64,000 bases of DNA from Larus michahellis (Eukaryota > Chordata > Aves > Charadriiformes > Laridae), in the NCBI RefSeq assembly GCF_964199755.1, contig NC_133897.1, forward strand, positions 12,116,992 to 12,180,991. Direction: 5' to 3'. The stretch's first letter is position 1; each line of letters opens with the position of its first letter. This document shows, piece by piece, positions 13,623 through 26,000 of this stretch. A program made the translations under genes and the position numbers. Under the pieces are notes generated by a model. That model saw only the letters and a list, made by a program, of their open reading frames with translations. It did no database searches and had not been told where the DNA came from.

Positions 13623-13628
13623 TTTATT
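13623..13628 (-). terminator. Possible proximal polyadenylation signal of DIP2C
   Basis: AATAAA on the minus strand about 150 bases past the stop codon, followed by TG-containing sequence. Use would give a very short 3' UTR. Confidence 0.3.
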
Positions 13629-13776
13629 TCCTGCCAATCGTGACTGCTTTGAAAAGTCGTAATAGAAACAGTTCCATTCTGATGAGTGTCAGCATCTTAT
13701 CTGCACACTTTTTTAGTGGACACCAAAAAATTTTATACATCTATGGTAAAGTCCATGGAAGCTTTAAGGTACAAGA

Positions 13777-14029
13777 CTACATGTTGTAGGCCACATAGAT
13801 GGGATCTAGCTGGTCTGCCAAAAATCCATCTCGTAGGTGCATACGTTGTTTCTCTCCACGGGAGTTGATAGGAATTACACCAATGTCCACAACCACCACC
13901 ACCCCTACAATCAGATAGTGTTCCTCCAGGACCACGTTGGTGACCAAAGGAACCAGGTCCAAAGCTTCTTGCTCCGATCCATCCAGCTCAACTACAACGA
14001 CCAATAAATTTGTCCAGGTAAACACCGCA
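13777..14029 (-). CDS. DIP2C: DIP2C last coding exon (residues 397-479 and stop)
   Basis: The acceptor CCTTCCAG completes the split Cys. It encodes AVFTWTNLLVVVVELDGSEQ and EALDLVPLVTNVVLEEHYLI, then a valine-rich strand, INSRGEKQRMHLRDGFL and the invariant end ADQLDPIYVAYNM, with TAG at 13779-13777. The HYLIV and VDIGVIP residues fit DIP2C better than A or B from memory of the family, though those differences are small. Confidence 0.96.
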
Positions 14030-17000
14030 CTGGAAGGAAAGAAAAAATAATATTAGTGCTGGGGTTTTTCTCCCCATTTCATTTTTTACCCTTTTCATTT
14101 AACCTTGGTTACTCTTTTTGTTTCAACTCCTAGGGCTTCTTCTGTTTGCTCATCACAAAGCCCAAGTAGCAAGAGAGACCATGCCTGGAGGCAGGGCAGA
14201 AGAGCAGCCCCCCTAGCTCTCACTTTTACATTGCTGCAATACTAAGCACTGGGATAAACTTTACAGAAACGCGAGTCTAATCCTTGCCCATCATGTAAGG
14301 AGGTAGTGAGACAAGTGGGGTTGTCTCTGAAGCCAGAGGACTGTCACAGCACTGCTGTGTTCACGAAGGCATGCATGAGCGATGTGTGGGTGGACGGGGC
14401 TTTTTGAAGAGCAGCCCAGAAGAGCAAACGAGGTTAAAAGAGGAGGCACCAAAAGGAACAGCAGGAACGTAGTCTAAGTGGAAAGATCTTTGGGATAAAC
14501 TCTGCCTAGCGAAGGGCTGCGAAGCCCTGGGCGGGTTTACATGGCGTAATAGCGCAGGCTGCACAGGGGTTCCCGGGTGGCCGGGGAGGGGCCTTCCTCG
14601 CTTGCCCAGTGGTGGGCTGACATGGCTACGTGCCTTCTGGACTGGTCTGGCTGCTGTCCAGGCAGGTCAGAGCTCAGCACAAAAGGGCTGCGATTCTTCT
14701 GGACCAATTGGTTGATGCAGAAATAGGCAGTGTCTCCATCTGTTTTCTTTCAGCTGTGTTTTATTTCTGTTGGGTTTAAGGGGACAGGAGGTTTTACATT
14801 CCCTATTAACGGGTGAGATGGTCAAGGGAACACCATTATCACCAGTATCTCCTCTTTACTAAAACAATTTTGTAAGATCCCAACATTTTGGTTAATCCCT
14901 TGAGCCAAAGCAGGTAAATTTTGGCTTCTGCTACTGGGCATCTTTTCTGGCTAAGGACAATGCATTTATCCTTCCGAACATGGAGGCTGGGAGGGCATGG
15001 AAGTCCGGTGTGTGCTTCCCTCCATCCTCCTCCCCACATCTCAGATGTTTCCAAAGCCTCTGAAGTCCCACAAGAGGTCAACGGGACTGAGACTCCACAA
15101 AGAGCACTCTCATTCTTCCTTGCAGGTGTTTAAGACGCAGATGATGGTTATTTCTTCCTCTAACTTATTCCATAGTGTAAATAATAATATTCTACACATG
15201 TAACTGATACATCAAGCCCTGTACTTTACCCTCCTTTACCTTATAAAATCAGGGGATAATTTCCCAGAACTGTTTCGAGCATAACCATCTGAAACTTAAG
15301 AATGTATTATGTATATTAGCCAACTTCAAAAAGAGCTACCTACCCCAAGGTCAACGCGTGATTGAGACAGAAGTGCACTGTTTCAGTCTACTAAGACAAT
15401 TCTGAAAATCCCTGTACTTTGGAAACATAGCTTACTTTGCCCAAAAGTTAGCTATGAAAATGTGCTCTATGTTGACGCTTAACGGAATGGATTTTAGGAG
15501 AAAAGTACTTACTGGTAAAAAAAATTTCATTTTCAGATCCTGCCAAAGTACTATTTGATTGAATTCTTATGTGCTTATTGATCTGGAAAACTAATGGACA
15601 GCCACAGCAAGGCTGTGCAGGCTCCCTTTGACTTACTGCTCCTGTGAAATGAATTTTAATTTGTAATTATGTTTTCACAGACATTCTAGTAAGTTTTGAT
15701 TGATGCTGAATATTAACAAAGTCAAGTATCAGTCTGCACAGGTGACCATCTCCAGAGAGGTCCTAGAATTTTTATGGATTGCTGTACAAATATCTGAATT
15801 AGTATTATATATATTTTAACAAAAAAGCCTGGGGAAGTTTTATTAAACTATAAGTTAGCACTTAAACTAACTGTTAGCTTGTTACTTGGAAAAGCAATTT
15901 ATGGCAAGATTTAGGAGCAGGTCCCTAAAACATGGCTTAGGATAAGTTAGCTTGTCTGAGTTCAGAGGACTGATTCCCAAAACCTTCACGAAGCTTCTGT
16001 TAAGTCCTAGAGCCATTAACACTCCGAAGAGGGTTTCCATTTAATTTAAAAACTCATTTCATTGTCATGATTCTAACTCACTGGTGATCACTTTAAGTAA
16101 AATAAAATATTGCCCTTTATGCTCTCACCAGTTGAGGTGAAGATAAACTGGCCAGCATATATAACTTATGAATACTTTCTAGCCCTCATGAATTAAAAAA
16201 AACCACCCCCAAAACCTAAAGACTAGGGACCCAGGAAGGCTGCACTTTCTTAAGAAATTACGGAGTCACACCCAGTGGATGCAACACAGCCGATGCGCTG
16301 AGCTGGGAATGGCCCCTCCTGCTGCTTCCAACCCACCAAACGCTTCAGGAAAAGCAAGGAAGTTGTTAGAACACCTCCAGAGAAAGAGGCCCATAATGGT
16401 TTTCTTCTCCAAGTATCTTGTGGAGCTTTACCTCTTTATCATTATGCAGAGCGAGAAAACCACTTCTTAGCAAATTCCAGGAAGCTACGTTCTGTTCCTC
16501 TTTCAAGGGTTTGAAGTTTAAATGAGTCAACAATGTGCTTTAATTAAAATACATACACGTACATTATTTCTCAGCATATTTTTCAGTATTAAAAACACTT
16601 TCAAAAATGCCTGCTGTAGTTATACATCACAATAAAAACAGACTGCGCCACTCTTTTGTGTGTTATGTATTGAGACACAGGGGGTCCAGGGTCAGAGGTT
16701 GTTGATTTTGTGATAAAATTTATTAAGAGACAAGAATAATGTTAAATGACCTTTTAGATCTGATTCTCAATGACAGAAGTTGCAGGATCACACGTTAGTC
16801 AACAAGTGACCACTTTCCTCAATAGCATTAAATGTTACAAAATGAGCGTGTGTTTCTTGGAAGCTGAGGCTATTTTTACAATCTACCGAGTGGACGTACC
16901 CAGCACCTTTCATTTGCCATAGGTATCGATGCAGTTAAATCCTTAATGGGTCATTGTCACTGACACAACAGTGGCCTCCAACAAGAATAGAGGCTCATGC

Positions 17001-20000
17001 CCCCATCCAAAGAAAGGCATATGCAAAGTACATCTAAAAGATTTAACTGGCCGTTATTTCGTCAAGGGGTGTTTCACACAAACAAGAGGAGGACCTCTAG
17101 GAGACGCTGAAAGAGAAGTCAGCAAAGTCAAGGACAGTCAGGACTAGGACTACGAATGAAAACTCATGATGGTGGCTTGAGGGGACTTTTAGGCAGAGCA
17201 CTGGTTTAGGAAGAGGTTGGGAACTGTGAGCAAACCAGACGCTGTCATTCTGAACTACTGTGTGTCTGTTTTCTACAGGGACCACATCAGAGAAACACCT
17301 AACTCAGCAGCAATTTCTCTTTGAGGAAAAAACAAACCTGAAGACTTTCAATTTTGGCCCTTGGGCAAAGGGCAGTCATAGTACAGCATTATTTTTCTGA
17401 AATCTCATTCATGTGCCTTGTACATTATCACCCAACTACCGGGAAGTGTTAAGGCACCAAGAATTATTTCATGTACTTCTACCTTCTTGCAGAAATTCAG
17501 TGGCCTTTTTCTTCGGTCCTCCCAGCATACCCCAACCCTTTTTTTAGCTGCCACTACCCCACTCAGCATTCTCATGACAATGAAAATTCATGTGGTCTTG
17601 AAAAAAGGAACATAATTTAAGCATTTTTGGCCACTGAAACCCATGATGACCATTTCTGCAGTGTGATATGGCTACTTCATTCACTGCCCATAAGCTCACA
17701 CTTTGAGGACATACAAATCTCTGACAAACAAACAGGTACTGCTGAACACATCGATATATGAGTCTGTGGTCATCTTGTAATAGAGCTGTCCCTAAATAGG
17801 AGAACTTTCCATCCGCTGCCGATACTGATCTGACACGTTTCAAGGAGAATTTCACAGCATCCTTAAAGTGTTCACACTGGTCTATATGAGGACACAGAAT
17901 CCTCCACCCTGTGTAATGGCCAGCTGGCACAAGCCCACACCAGTTATGATGATGCTCTAGGGAGGAGCCAATAAGGCAAAACCTCAGTTACAAGTCAGCC
18001 AAGCAATTAACTGCCTTAATTTTAACAGATACTTAAGAAAAAAGCAAGGTGGTTTGACTAAAGGAACCAGTCCGGTGGCTGTGCTTCATTATTAAGTTTA
18101 CTGCTCCAGGCCACACCTCTGTGGCCAGGATTGAAAAGAAAAATGGAGAGTCACGTCTTATACTCGCTAAATTGCTCTGGCTGTTGCGACAAGTTCGTTT
18201 CGGTTCAAAGGAGAAGAGCTGAGCTGAGGTTATATCAAAACAAAACAACTACCTGCCTCAAGTCTTCTGATGCAAGAATAATGAAAAGCAATTTGTTTTC
18301 ATGTCGGCCTCGAGAAATTATTACCTGCTGTGTGCATTTGATGATGTGATATTGATTAAGACAACATCATTATTAACTCATTGATTTACTGCTTCAATTT
18401 CCATTGTGACCTTGATTTGATCACTGCTTGATTTATTAATAACCAATTCAAAAGTAACAGTGTCTTCACTAATAAAGATTATTAGTGTGTTCATTTATTT
18501 GAAACGTTTGCTTGCTTACTCCTTCTAAGAACAGCACTCCTAAAGCTTGAACTCATACCAGTTTGCTCTTTCTGGTTAGAACATACATCTCAAAACTCCA
18601 AGAAACAACTACTGACTTGCCTGAGAGCTGCTTGGCTCTCTCAAATTAAAAGTTTAATCCTCATTTGTACATAAAACCACACAAAAAAGAAACACATTGA
18701 ATGATCTTAGCAGAAAACTGTCCTTCCTGATTAAATCCGTTTGTGAAAAGTTGCATCCTACAGACATATTTTACAGCTGGGTTATAAATCCTGTGACCAT
18801 CCCGACAGGCCATTTCCTGGATCAATTGCAACATCCAAGAAAAAGCCCCAGACATTATAGATATTTCAGCTTTACATAAGGGCCCTGGTGTTACACAATC
18901 CTTACCATTCTGTGATGCTCTTGTGTGCTCTAATTACAGAGGTTTCAATATCGATCGGATGGTATCTCATCCCTCGTAACTCCATGGCTTCATCTAATGC
19001 ACCCACAACATAAAGTGCATCATGGCGTTCTGGTTGTAACGAAAAAAATATTAATGATTCTATTCTCCAGAACATTAAATTAAAGAAAATGTTCACATTA
19101 ATTAATAAGTAAAACAAGTATAACATTTGTTAAGTTATCCCTGAATTTCTGAAACCCCAAGGTGATTTCCGAACTAATGAGAATTTTCCATTACTGAAGT
19201 GCAACGCAGAGCAGAAAGCAGAAGAAAGGAAGGCAGAAACAGTATTCCCATTTGAAGAAGAGAAAGGTGGAAGCCTTTATCCAAAGACATTGAGACAAAT
19301 TTCTGTTTTTCTTCCAGGTGGATGCAGAACAGACTCATTCTTTTTTAAGACAATAGGCTCCTTGTTTCTCTCTCTTTCTTTTGAAATAGAAAAGATGGAT
19401 TTGACCCTAACGCAATGGATGATGTTCTGCCAGTGGCTTTGAGACGTTCATTACTGATGCTTAAGGTGTATTACAAAGGTGTTTATCAATAAACTAGAAA
19501 TATGTGCTGTATGCCAGATAGCAAACTGCTCGTTCAGACAAATGGCAAGCTCTGGAGCGTAATGCTCTTACAGTACAAATTTTTCCCAACTACAGAAATA
19601 AATGAGGCTGAAATGACACTTTTTAAAAGATATTAGGCTGATAATAAATGACTGCATGTTATTGATAAAGAAATAACATTTGCTAATAGACTTATAAGCA
19701 GATAACTGGCTCTTTTTACATTAATTTACATAGTTGCATGGTGGTAATGTAATAGCAATATAACCTCTACCAGTAATAAAGGGCACAGAACTTTCTGCAC
19801 TGGGAGCTAAATGGGGGAGGAGAACTGAGACGTAGCAACTCTTTGCCAGGAGAAGATTTAAGCCATTTGGACGCTTAGGTTGCAATATTCTCAGAGAATC
19901 CTGAATTTTCTCAAGGCTGGGCTATCGTTACGAAATGAAAAAAGCCTGTGCAACAGAAAGTAAATCTCTTCAGGAGGATGCTAACATAAGGAGATGGGCA

Positions 20001-23000
20001 GCAGTCGTAATCCACAGTGATTACTAAAATGCTTTCAGATTTGATGAATTCACTCTTTGGCTCAATAGCGGCTCTTGTAATTGCACTGACACGGGGGCCC
20101 TGGGATGGCTCCTGGGGGTGCTCGTGGCACTGCTAGAATCCATACTTTGCCAACAGCCTGGACGGCCACCTCAGGCAGCTGCCACTCGTGGCACTGTGCT
20201 CTGCAGAAATCACAGGGAAGCAACGTTTTCCCACGCAGAGACTTGGTGCACCCGGCAGTGTTGTTTGCTCACGTGTGGACATGAAATAAGAAACGTCATA
20301 AAAACAAGTAACAAAATCCTGCACCTTCCCGACAGAAACCCACACACCCCGTAGCTTCTCCAGCAGGCTACTGCTTGTCTTACATTTCAGTAACCATCCC
20401 CGCAGCCTTAACGATGGGGAGATTTGAGAAATGGACAGCTTCTGTAAATAAGTTTATAACAGAATAATTATCAAAGATGGTTGTCACAGGAGGGACAGGG
20501 CTCAGACTCACAACTGGGCTTTTTCTACCTGCATGAATGCATTCCTGCGGATACGAGTGCCAGAGCAAATTATGGCATTTTAACCTGTATTTCTTATTTT
20601 TCAAGCAGAAGCACTTGGCACATTAACAGTGCCAAAAAGTCACCAGTGGAGGGGATTTATAGCATCTGAGGCACAGCAAAGGAACAGGGAAATCTTGCCC
20701 TTTGTTTTATTTCCCGATTATTTTAACTGAGGCTTTTTTGGAGTTCTACAGGTTTCACAGACTGAACACATCAGGTACTGCAGGCCAAGAGACACCGTTT
20801 CAGCCTCCAAATAATGCAAATTCTGTGCATAGACCTATATGACGAGAAACCTCTTACCTCCATTTGCATCTGTGAGTTCTGTTCTTCTCAGGAACCCCAG
20901 ATAGCCAGTTCGAGCCCAAATAGTCTGTGTGTCTCCAAAGCTGAGTCTTGAATTAAAATGATCCGATTGCAAAGATTCGTCTCCATAGATGGTAAAATAC
21001 CCACTGGCGTTGTGAGTGCTGTGAACCCATATCTAAGTTAAAAGCAATTATACTGGTATTAATTAAAGTAGTTTTCCAGAATGAAGCATTATTGAAAATT
21101 CTTCATGCAAATATTTTTAGTCATAGCTCGATAATACTATAATGCCTTTCAACACTGTTTCTGAACCCTCAACTGACCCAGTTTTAGGCACAGAGACTCC
21201 AACCTAACCTCGCTGCAGCTGGAGTGCGGATCTGAGCCGTGCCTTGGGGAGCAGGATGCTGGCCTGACGTCCGCGGGGACATGCATCCTGCAGCCCTCCG
21301 GCCCCAGGTTAGCCAAAGACCTGCACAGCCTCCTGGAACGGCTCAGCTCGCTCGGAGGTCTGCTTGGTTATGGCAATTTTCAGAAGAGCCTATAGACCAC
21401 AGTGTTCTTTCTATAGTCCTCCCCTCCCGGTTCAGTGTTTTTACTCCAGCAGGGCATCCTCCATGACCACCAGAATGATTATTTTAAAGGGTGAAGCCAG
21501 GGACCTTCACCTATGGAGAAGGACTTCATGGCAATGAAATCTTACAGACGAATCTCACAAATCAGATTGTAGTTTTAATTATGCCTAAACAAACTCTTCA
21601 TTTTGTTAATTAGAACTTTAATTGCTCCTTGAAAATAACATTTGTTTTTCTCTCTAGAAACATAAAATAAATTAGAAAAACATATAGCCTTGCTCAACTT
21701 AGCTAATGAGAGTACTTCAGTGCGTTGGAGCACAATGATTATAAAAAGAATAGCACTAGAAAAACCATCTAGCTGAAATTAGACTAATCAATAAACTTGT
21801 TTTTCATGTATTTTTCCATCAGAAATAGCGAAGCACAAAGTAGAAAATACAATTAGAAAAAGTAGATTTTTTTTCAGTTTTTTGACAAAGGAGCTATTAT
21901 TAGTATTTATCAAGTATGTTCCTAACAATTTTAATAATGATACAAATACCATGCTACACACTGTATACTATAAAGCTCTGTAGAATTCACAATGTTCTTA
22001 ACTGGGCACTTGATAAGACATATTATAGGAAACCATTGGCACACACGATGACAGCTTTACCTCCGCACCTTAGTTCAGAGCATACAAAGGTTAAGTTTTC
22101 ATGACTCACCTCACCAAGGTGAGAATCTCCTAAGGGCCCCTTTGTTTCTGGATTAGCAATAATGATACGTACTCCTGGGAGGATCTATTGAAAGAAAACA
22201 TGAGGCAGTAAGAAAGCAGATACCAGCTTATGCAATCATATGCTGACTCTTCATCCCAAAAAACCTTCATTAGAAACTAGAAGAAACCCTTAAAAAGTTA
22301 AAATAGACTTGTAACATAAAAAAAATCAAATAGTCCATAGATGTAATAAATTCTGAGATATCTGGGAAATGCTACAAAGCCTCTTCGCTTTGTGAAAGCT
22401 GTTCCATCATTAAAAACTCCTCAGAAATCAAATGTTCAGCTACAATACAAAAATCCTGCCAAATGGCCCAGAGTACATATTAGAATAGAAAAAATAACCA
22501 AGACAAAATGCTAGCCACATGAAACTCTGGTGTGAAACAAAAAGAAAGCCAGAGGCATGACGCGTTCTCCCCAGAATGAGGGCCTGCCAATGACTTCATG
22601 TAACGGACATTCAATGACTACAGAAGTGGGCAGATGTTACACCCTCAAACAGAAAAGGGAGCATCCTCTGACCATGAGTGTTTGCAGAGGTATGGTTAGA
22701 AAGCTTCAGAGGAGCATCTGCAGTGTGAAGGGCGGTCAGTGAGCAGGGAGAGTCTCGGTGGCTCAGTGCACCAGTGACGGCACCTCTCCTTTCTCCCAGA
22801 GGCAGACCACACTTAGTACATCTCAGTCACCGGGGCACGGCCAGACACCGCAGTCAGGGACAGGGCTGAGGCAGCACCCCTGTCGCTGTGTGCTGGTCCT
22901 GTGTCCTCACCCTGTCCCCACAGCGGTGCCACCCACCAGGCACCGTCCCTCTGCAGGTGATCAGTAGCCCATGAGTACAGCATTGGTAACCTCAGGCCAG

Positions 23001-26000
23001 TTCTCAGTGGAGGTGGGTCTACATTGATAAAACTGTAGATAAAACATTCTAGCAGCACATTTGTTGGCTGTTTCAAGAGTGAGATGCAGAGGACAAAATA
23101 CCTTCCTTTTGCATAAAAGAAGGAAATGCTTTTTGCATAGAAGAGGGAGGCGCAGCTTCTGAGAGAGCAGTAATGCATCAGTTACCGCCATCGTGCTGTA
23201 ACCTCAACCGTAAAGAAACGTCTTCAGTCTGCACATCTGATAAAACCTTCCTCAACACTATATTAATGTAAAAATGAACAGAAATGGAAATTTACTGAAA
23301 ATATTTACTATAAAAAAGTATGTTTAAATCTTCTTTCAGTACTTACTTTTCCTGACTCCATGAGTGGCAAACTATGTGGAGATCCTCTTTCAACTAAACG
23401 AACTCTGTAAAATACATATAAAAATAATACGCACAATACATGGTTGAGTTTATTTGCGTTTCATTAACATTTATTTCTAAAAGGAATTGCTAATGGTCGC
23501 AGAGATTAATGTTATTTTTGGAACAGATGAAGTTTATATCCTGTAGAAGATAATCAGGCCCAATATTTAATCTTAGTCAAGACTTATGGCTGGGAAAATA
23601 ATGAAAAAAAGATGTGCGTGAATGTTTTCTTAAATATTAAATTCTTCAGATGTAGATGGTGCCTTTTATTTGTTTTTGATAGACTTTCGTAAATGGAATT
23701 CCATGCACAAATTTATTCACAACAAGAGGGATCTAAAATATTGATTTCCCACAAGAACATCATAAATGTCAGGGCACAGACGCAAAAGCATGTGAGCTGA
23801 GTGAGCAACCACATTCCACGAGTAGCTAACACTTAAAATCAAAGTCATATCGAAATAGCTCATAACCCGGCCACAGCTTGAAATCTGCATTTGCAATCTT
23901 TTAATTATTTTCAATGGACAGTGGTTGATAAACATTTTAATAACAACAAAAGAAATCATTTAATGAAAAATGTTATTACTGCTGAGGTCAGACCCTTTCT
24001 CTGAGTGTGGCTTTCTGGTCCTCTCTCTTCCTTTCTTAGATAACTTATTTTCCCACTATAGGAACAGAAATGGCAGCTCATCTTCAGTGGTATGATGGTC
24101 TGGAAGGAAATTCCTCATTTAACCTTAGAAAAGTACTCAGCAGGTTAGAATGAAAGAGACTTTAAAGTCCTAAAATAGCTGATGATCTCAGCCAGTAGAT
24201 GGTGAAGAAAACTGTTAACATCTAGGCATTCTTATATCCTAAGTGAGATAACTTAAAAGCTCTAACAACCCATGAAAACCTTAAACTTCCCACTCCTGAA
24301 CATTTTCCATAATCCACTGAATCAATCTAAATCTGGACTTCTGCCAAAAGAGCTGTTCTTACCCCTTTCCTCCCCTCAGATCTGTGATAAAAAAGAAAAA
24401 AACACACAACACAAGATGCCCAAAACCCAACCCTGTAAAAAGTAAAGATGTAACATCAGAAGAGAGGAAGACGTAGCTAGGAGTAGATGGGTGGAGAACT
24501 GGATCTGGTTAAACTGACCATAAAACTGCAGTCTGTTATGAGCACTCACGATAGATCTTTTTCGGCCTGTTTTGAGGTCTTTTTATAGACAGAGTACTGC
24601 AGTGCTCAGTTTGGGAAAGGAGGGATGAGGCACAGAGAGACCTCAGCTAGAGGTCCCTCTGGAAAAGAACAAAGCTTTGCAAGTTCAGCCCCTAAACGTA
24701 AAGGAGATGGAAAAAGATCGTCCTTTTTTTTTTTTTCTTACTATTTCTTTGCTCCAAACATCTTCTATAAAAGCTGGGACTGTGGAGGTCAAGGCAGGAA
24801 TAGTGATTAGGGTTTTATCTGCAGTTCTGGGAAGCCTCTCAACTTTGATGGACGGGGCAGGGCTAAGCCCTGAGGCATTGCACATCAGTGCGAACAGTTC
24901 CTTGCACTAACAGCAAGAGACACAACCCAAACACCCAGCAATTCCAGACTGATTTTCCAAGTCATTTTGAGAGGAAAAGGATGTAAAGTGCCGGACAAAG
25001 GGCATTGCCTGGAGCAGGCACAGCTGGGAAGCTGCAGCCTGACCTGCTCTCCTGCAAGGTGTGTAACAGGAACCGCCTTCCAAAGTTTGCCTGACTGCCA
25101 CGAAACTCCCAGACAGAGCCTGTTGCTCTAATTACCACTCCTGTGTGTTACCTTTAATATTGTATTGTCCTTGTTTTACACCGCACTGCTCTCTTAAACC
25201 TCTGTGGTGTTACAGGCGTATACACATTTACTACATCATTTTCTGTTGAGCTTCCCACCACCTGAAGGGCAGTGGGGCCACCACTGTCTCACAGCAAAGG
25301 CAGTGAAGCTACAACATCCATCTGTTCAACCCGGGACACAGATACAGGGCAGCAGAAACCCAGGCCACAGGAGCTTCACTGTAAGGTGTACGTGCAAGGC
25401 TAAATTTACGCTGCTCTATGAAGGGTATGTCTACATAAGCCACAGTCATGTTGCTGTTCAAATGGCAAGCTAAATCATAGGCATTTAGGACTATGTAGCA
25501 AAGGCTTTAAAAATAACTCCATGCATATTGAAAAAAATCAAATAACGCAAAAACCACTTGTTAACAATGCCTCTATTTCTGCCTTTTTATCTATATCTTT
25601 GCTCTGTAAAATCTGCATCAGTGCAGAAACAGAAAATGTCTTTAAATGAGTTTTTCTACACAAATGATGATCTCCAACCTTTAGATAGGCTTTTGCAGAC
25701 AAGCAGCTGTTCTTAGAAGAACGAGCCATCGTCTCAACCACCTGGTATCTCATTTAACAGCGTCAGCTAATTTATTATTTACCAACATTTGTCAAATAGG
25801 TTTAGCCTCAAAAAAAAGACAATTGAAAAGACCTCAGCCATATGCAGTGCTAAGAAAGATGGCGTAACAAAGGTCAGGAAATACTTTATTTGAATTTCAG
25901 ATTGGTTCAAAAAGAATCTGATTTGGATAACAGTAGCAATAAACCTCTGGGGCAGGAAAAGAGTATGTCAGATCTGTCCGGCTGCCCAGAGATTCTGTTG

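Larger units (their letters stand above)
10880..13776 (-). other. DIP2C: DIP2C 3' UTR
   Basis: The AT-rich, noncoding stretch directly downstream of the DIP2C stop codon is read here as its 3' UTR. On the minus strand AATAAA occurs at 13628-13623, 11720-11715 and 10905-10900. The last is the most distal I find before the sequence changes character and would give a UTR of about 2.9 kb. The nearest signal lies only about 150 bases past the stop and might give a short-UTR form. A and T runs and an AT dinucleotide run near 12915-12930 fall inside. The end is inferred from the signal only. Confidence 0.5.

Noticed and set aside
25415..25470. GGGTATGTCTACATAAGCCA-like stretch resembling a terminal repeat of an old hAT-type element
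   Set aside because: Only one end is visible, with no partner inverted repeat or target duplication. A similar GTGTCTACACAG near 39510 is equally isolated.
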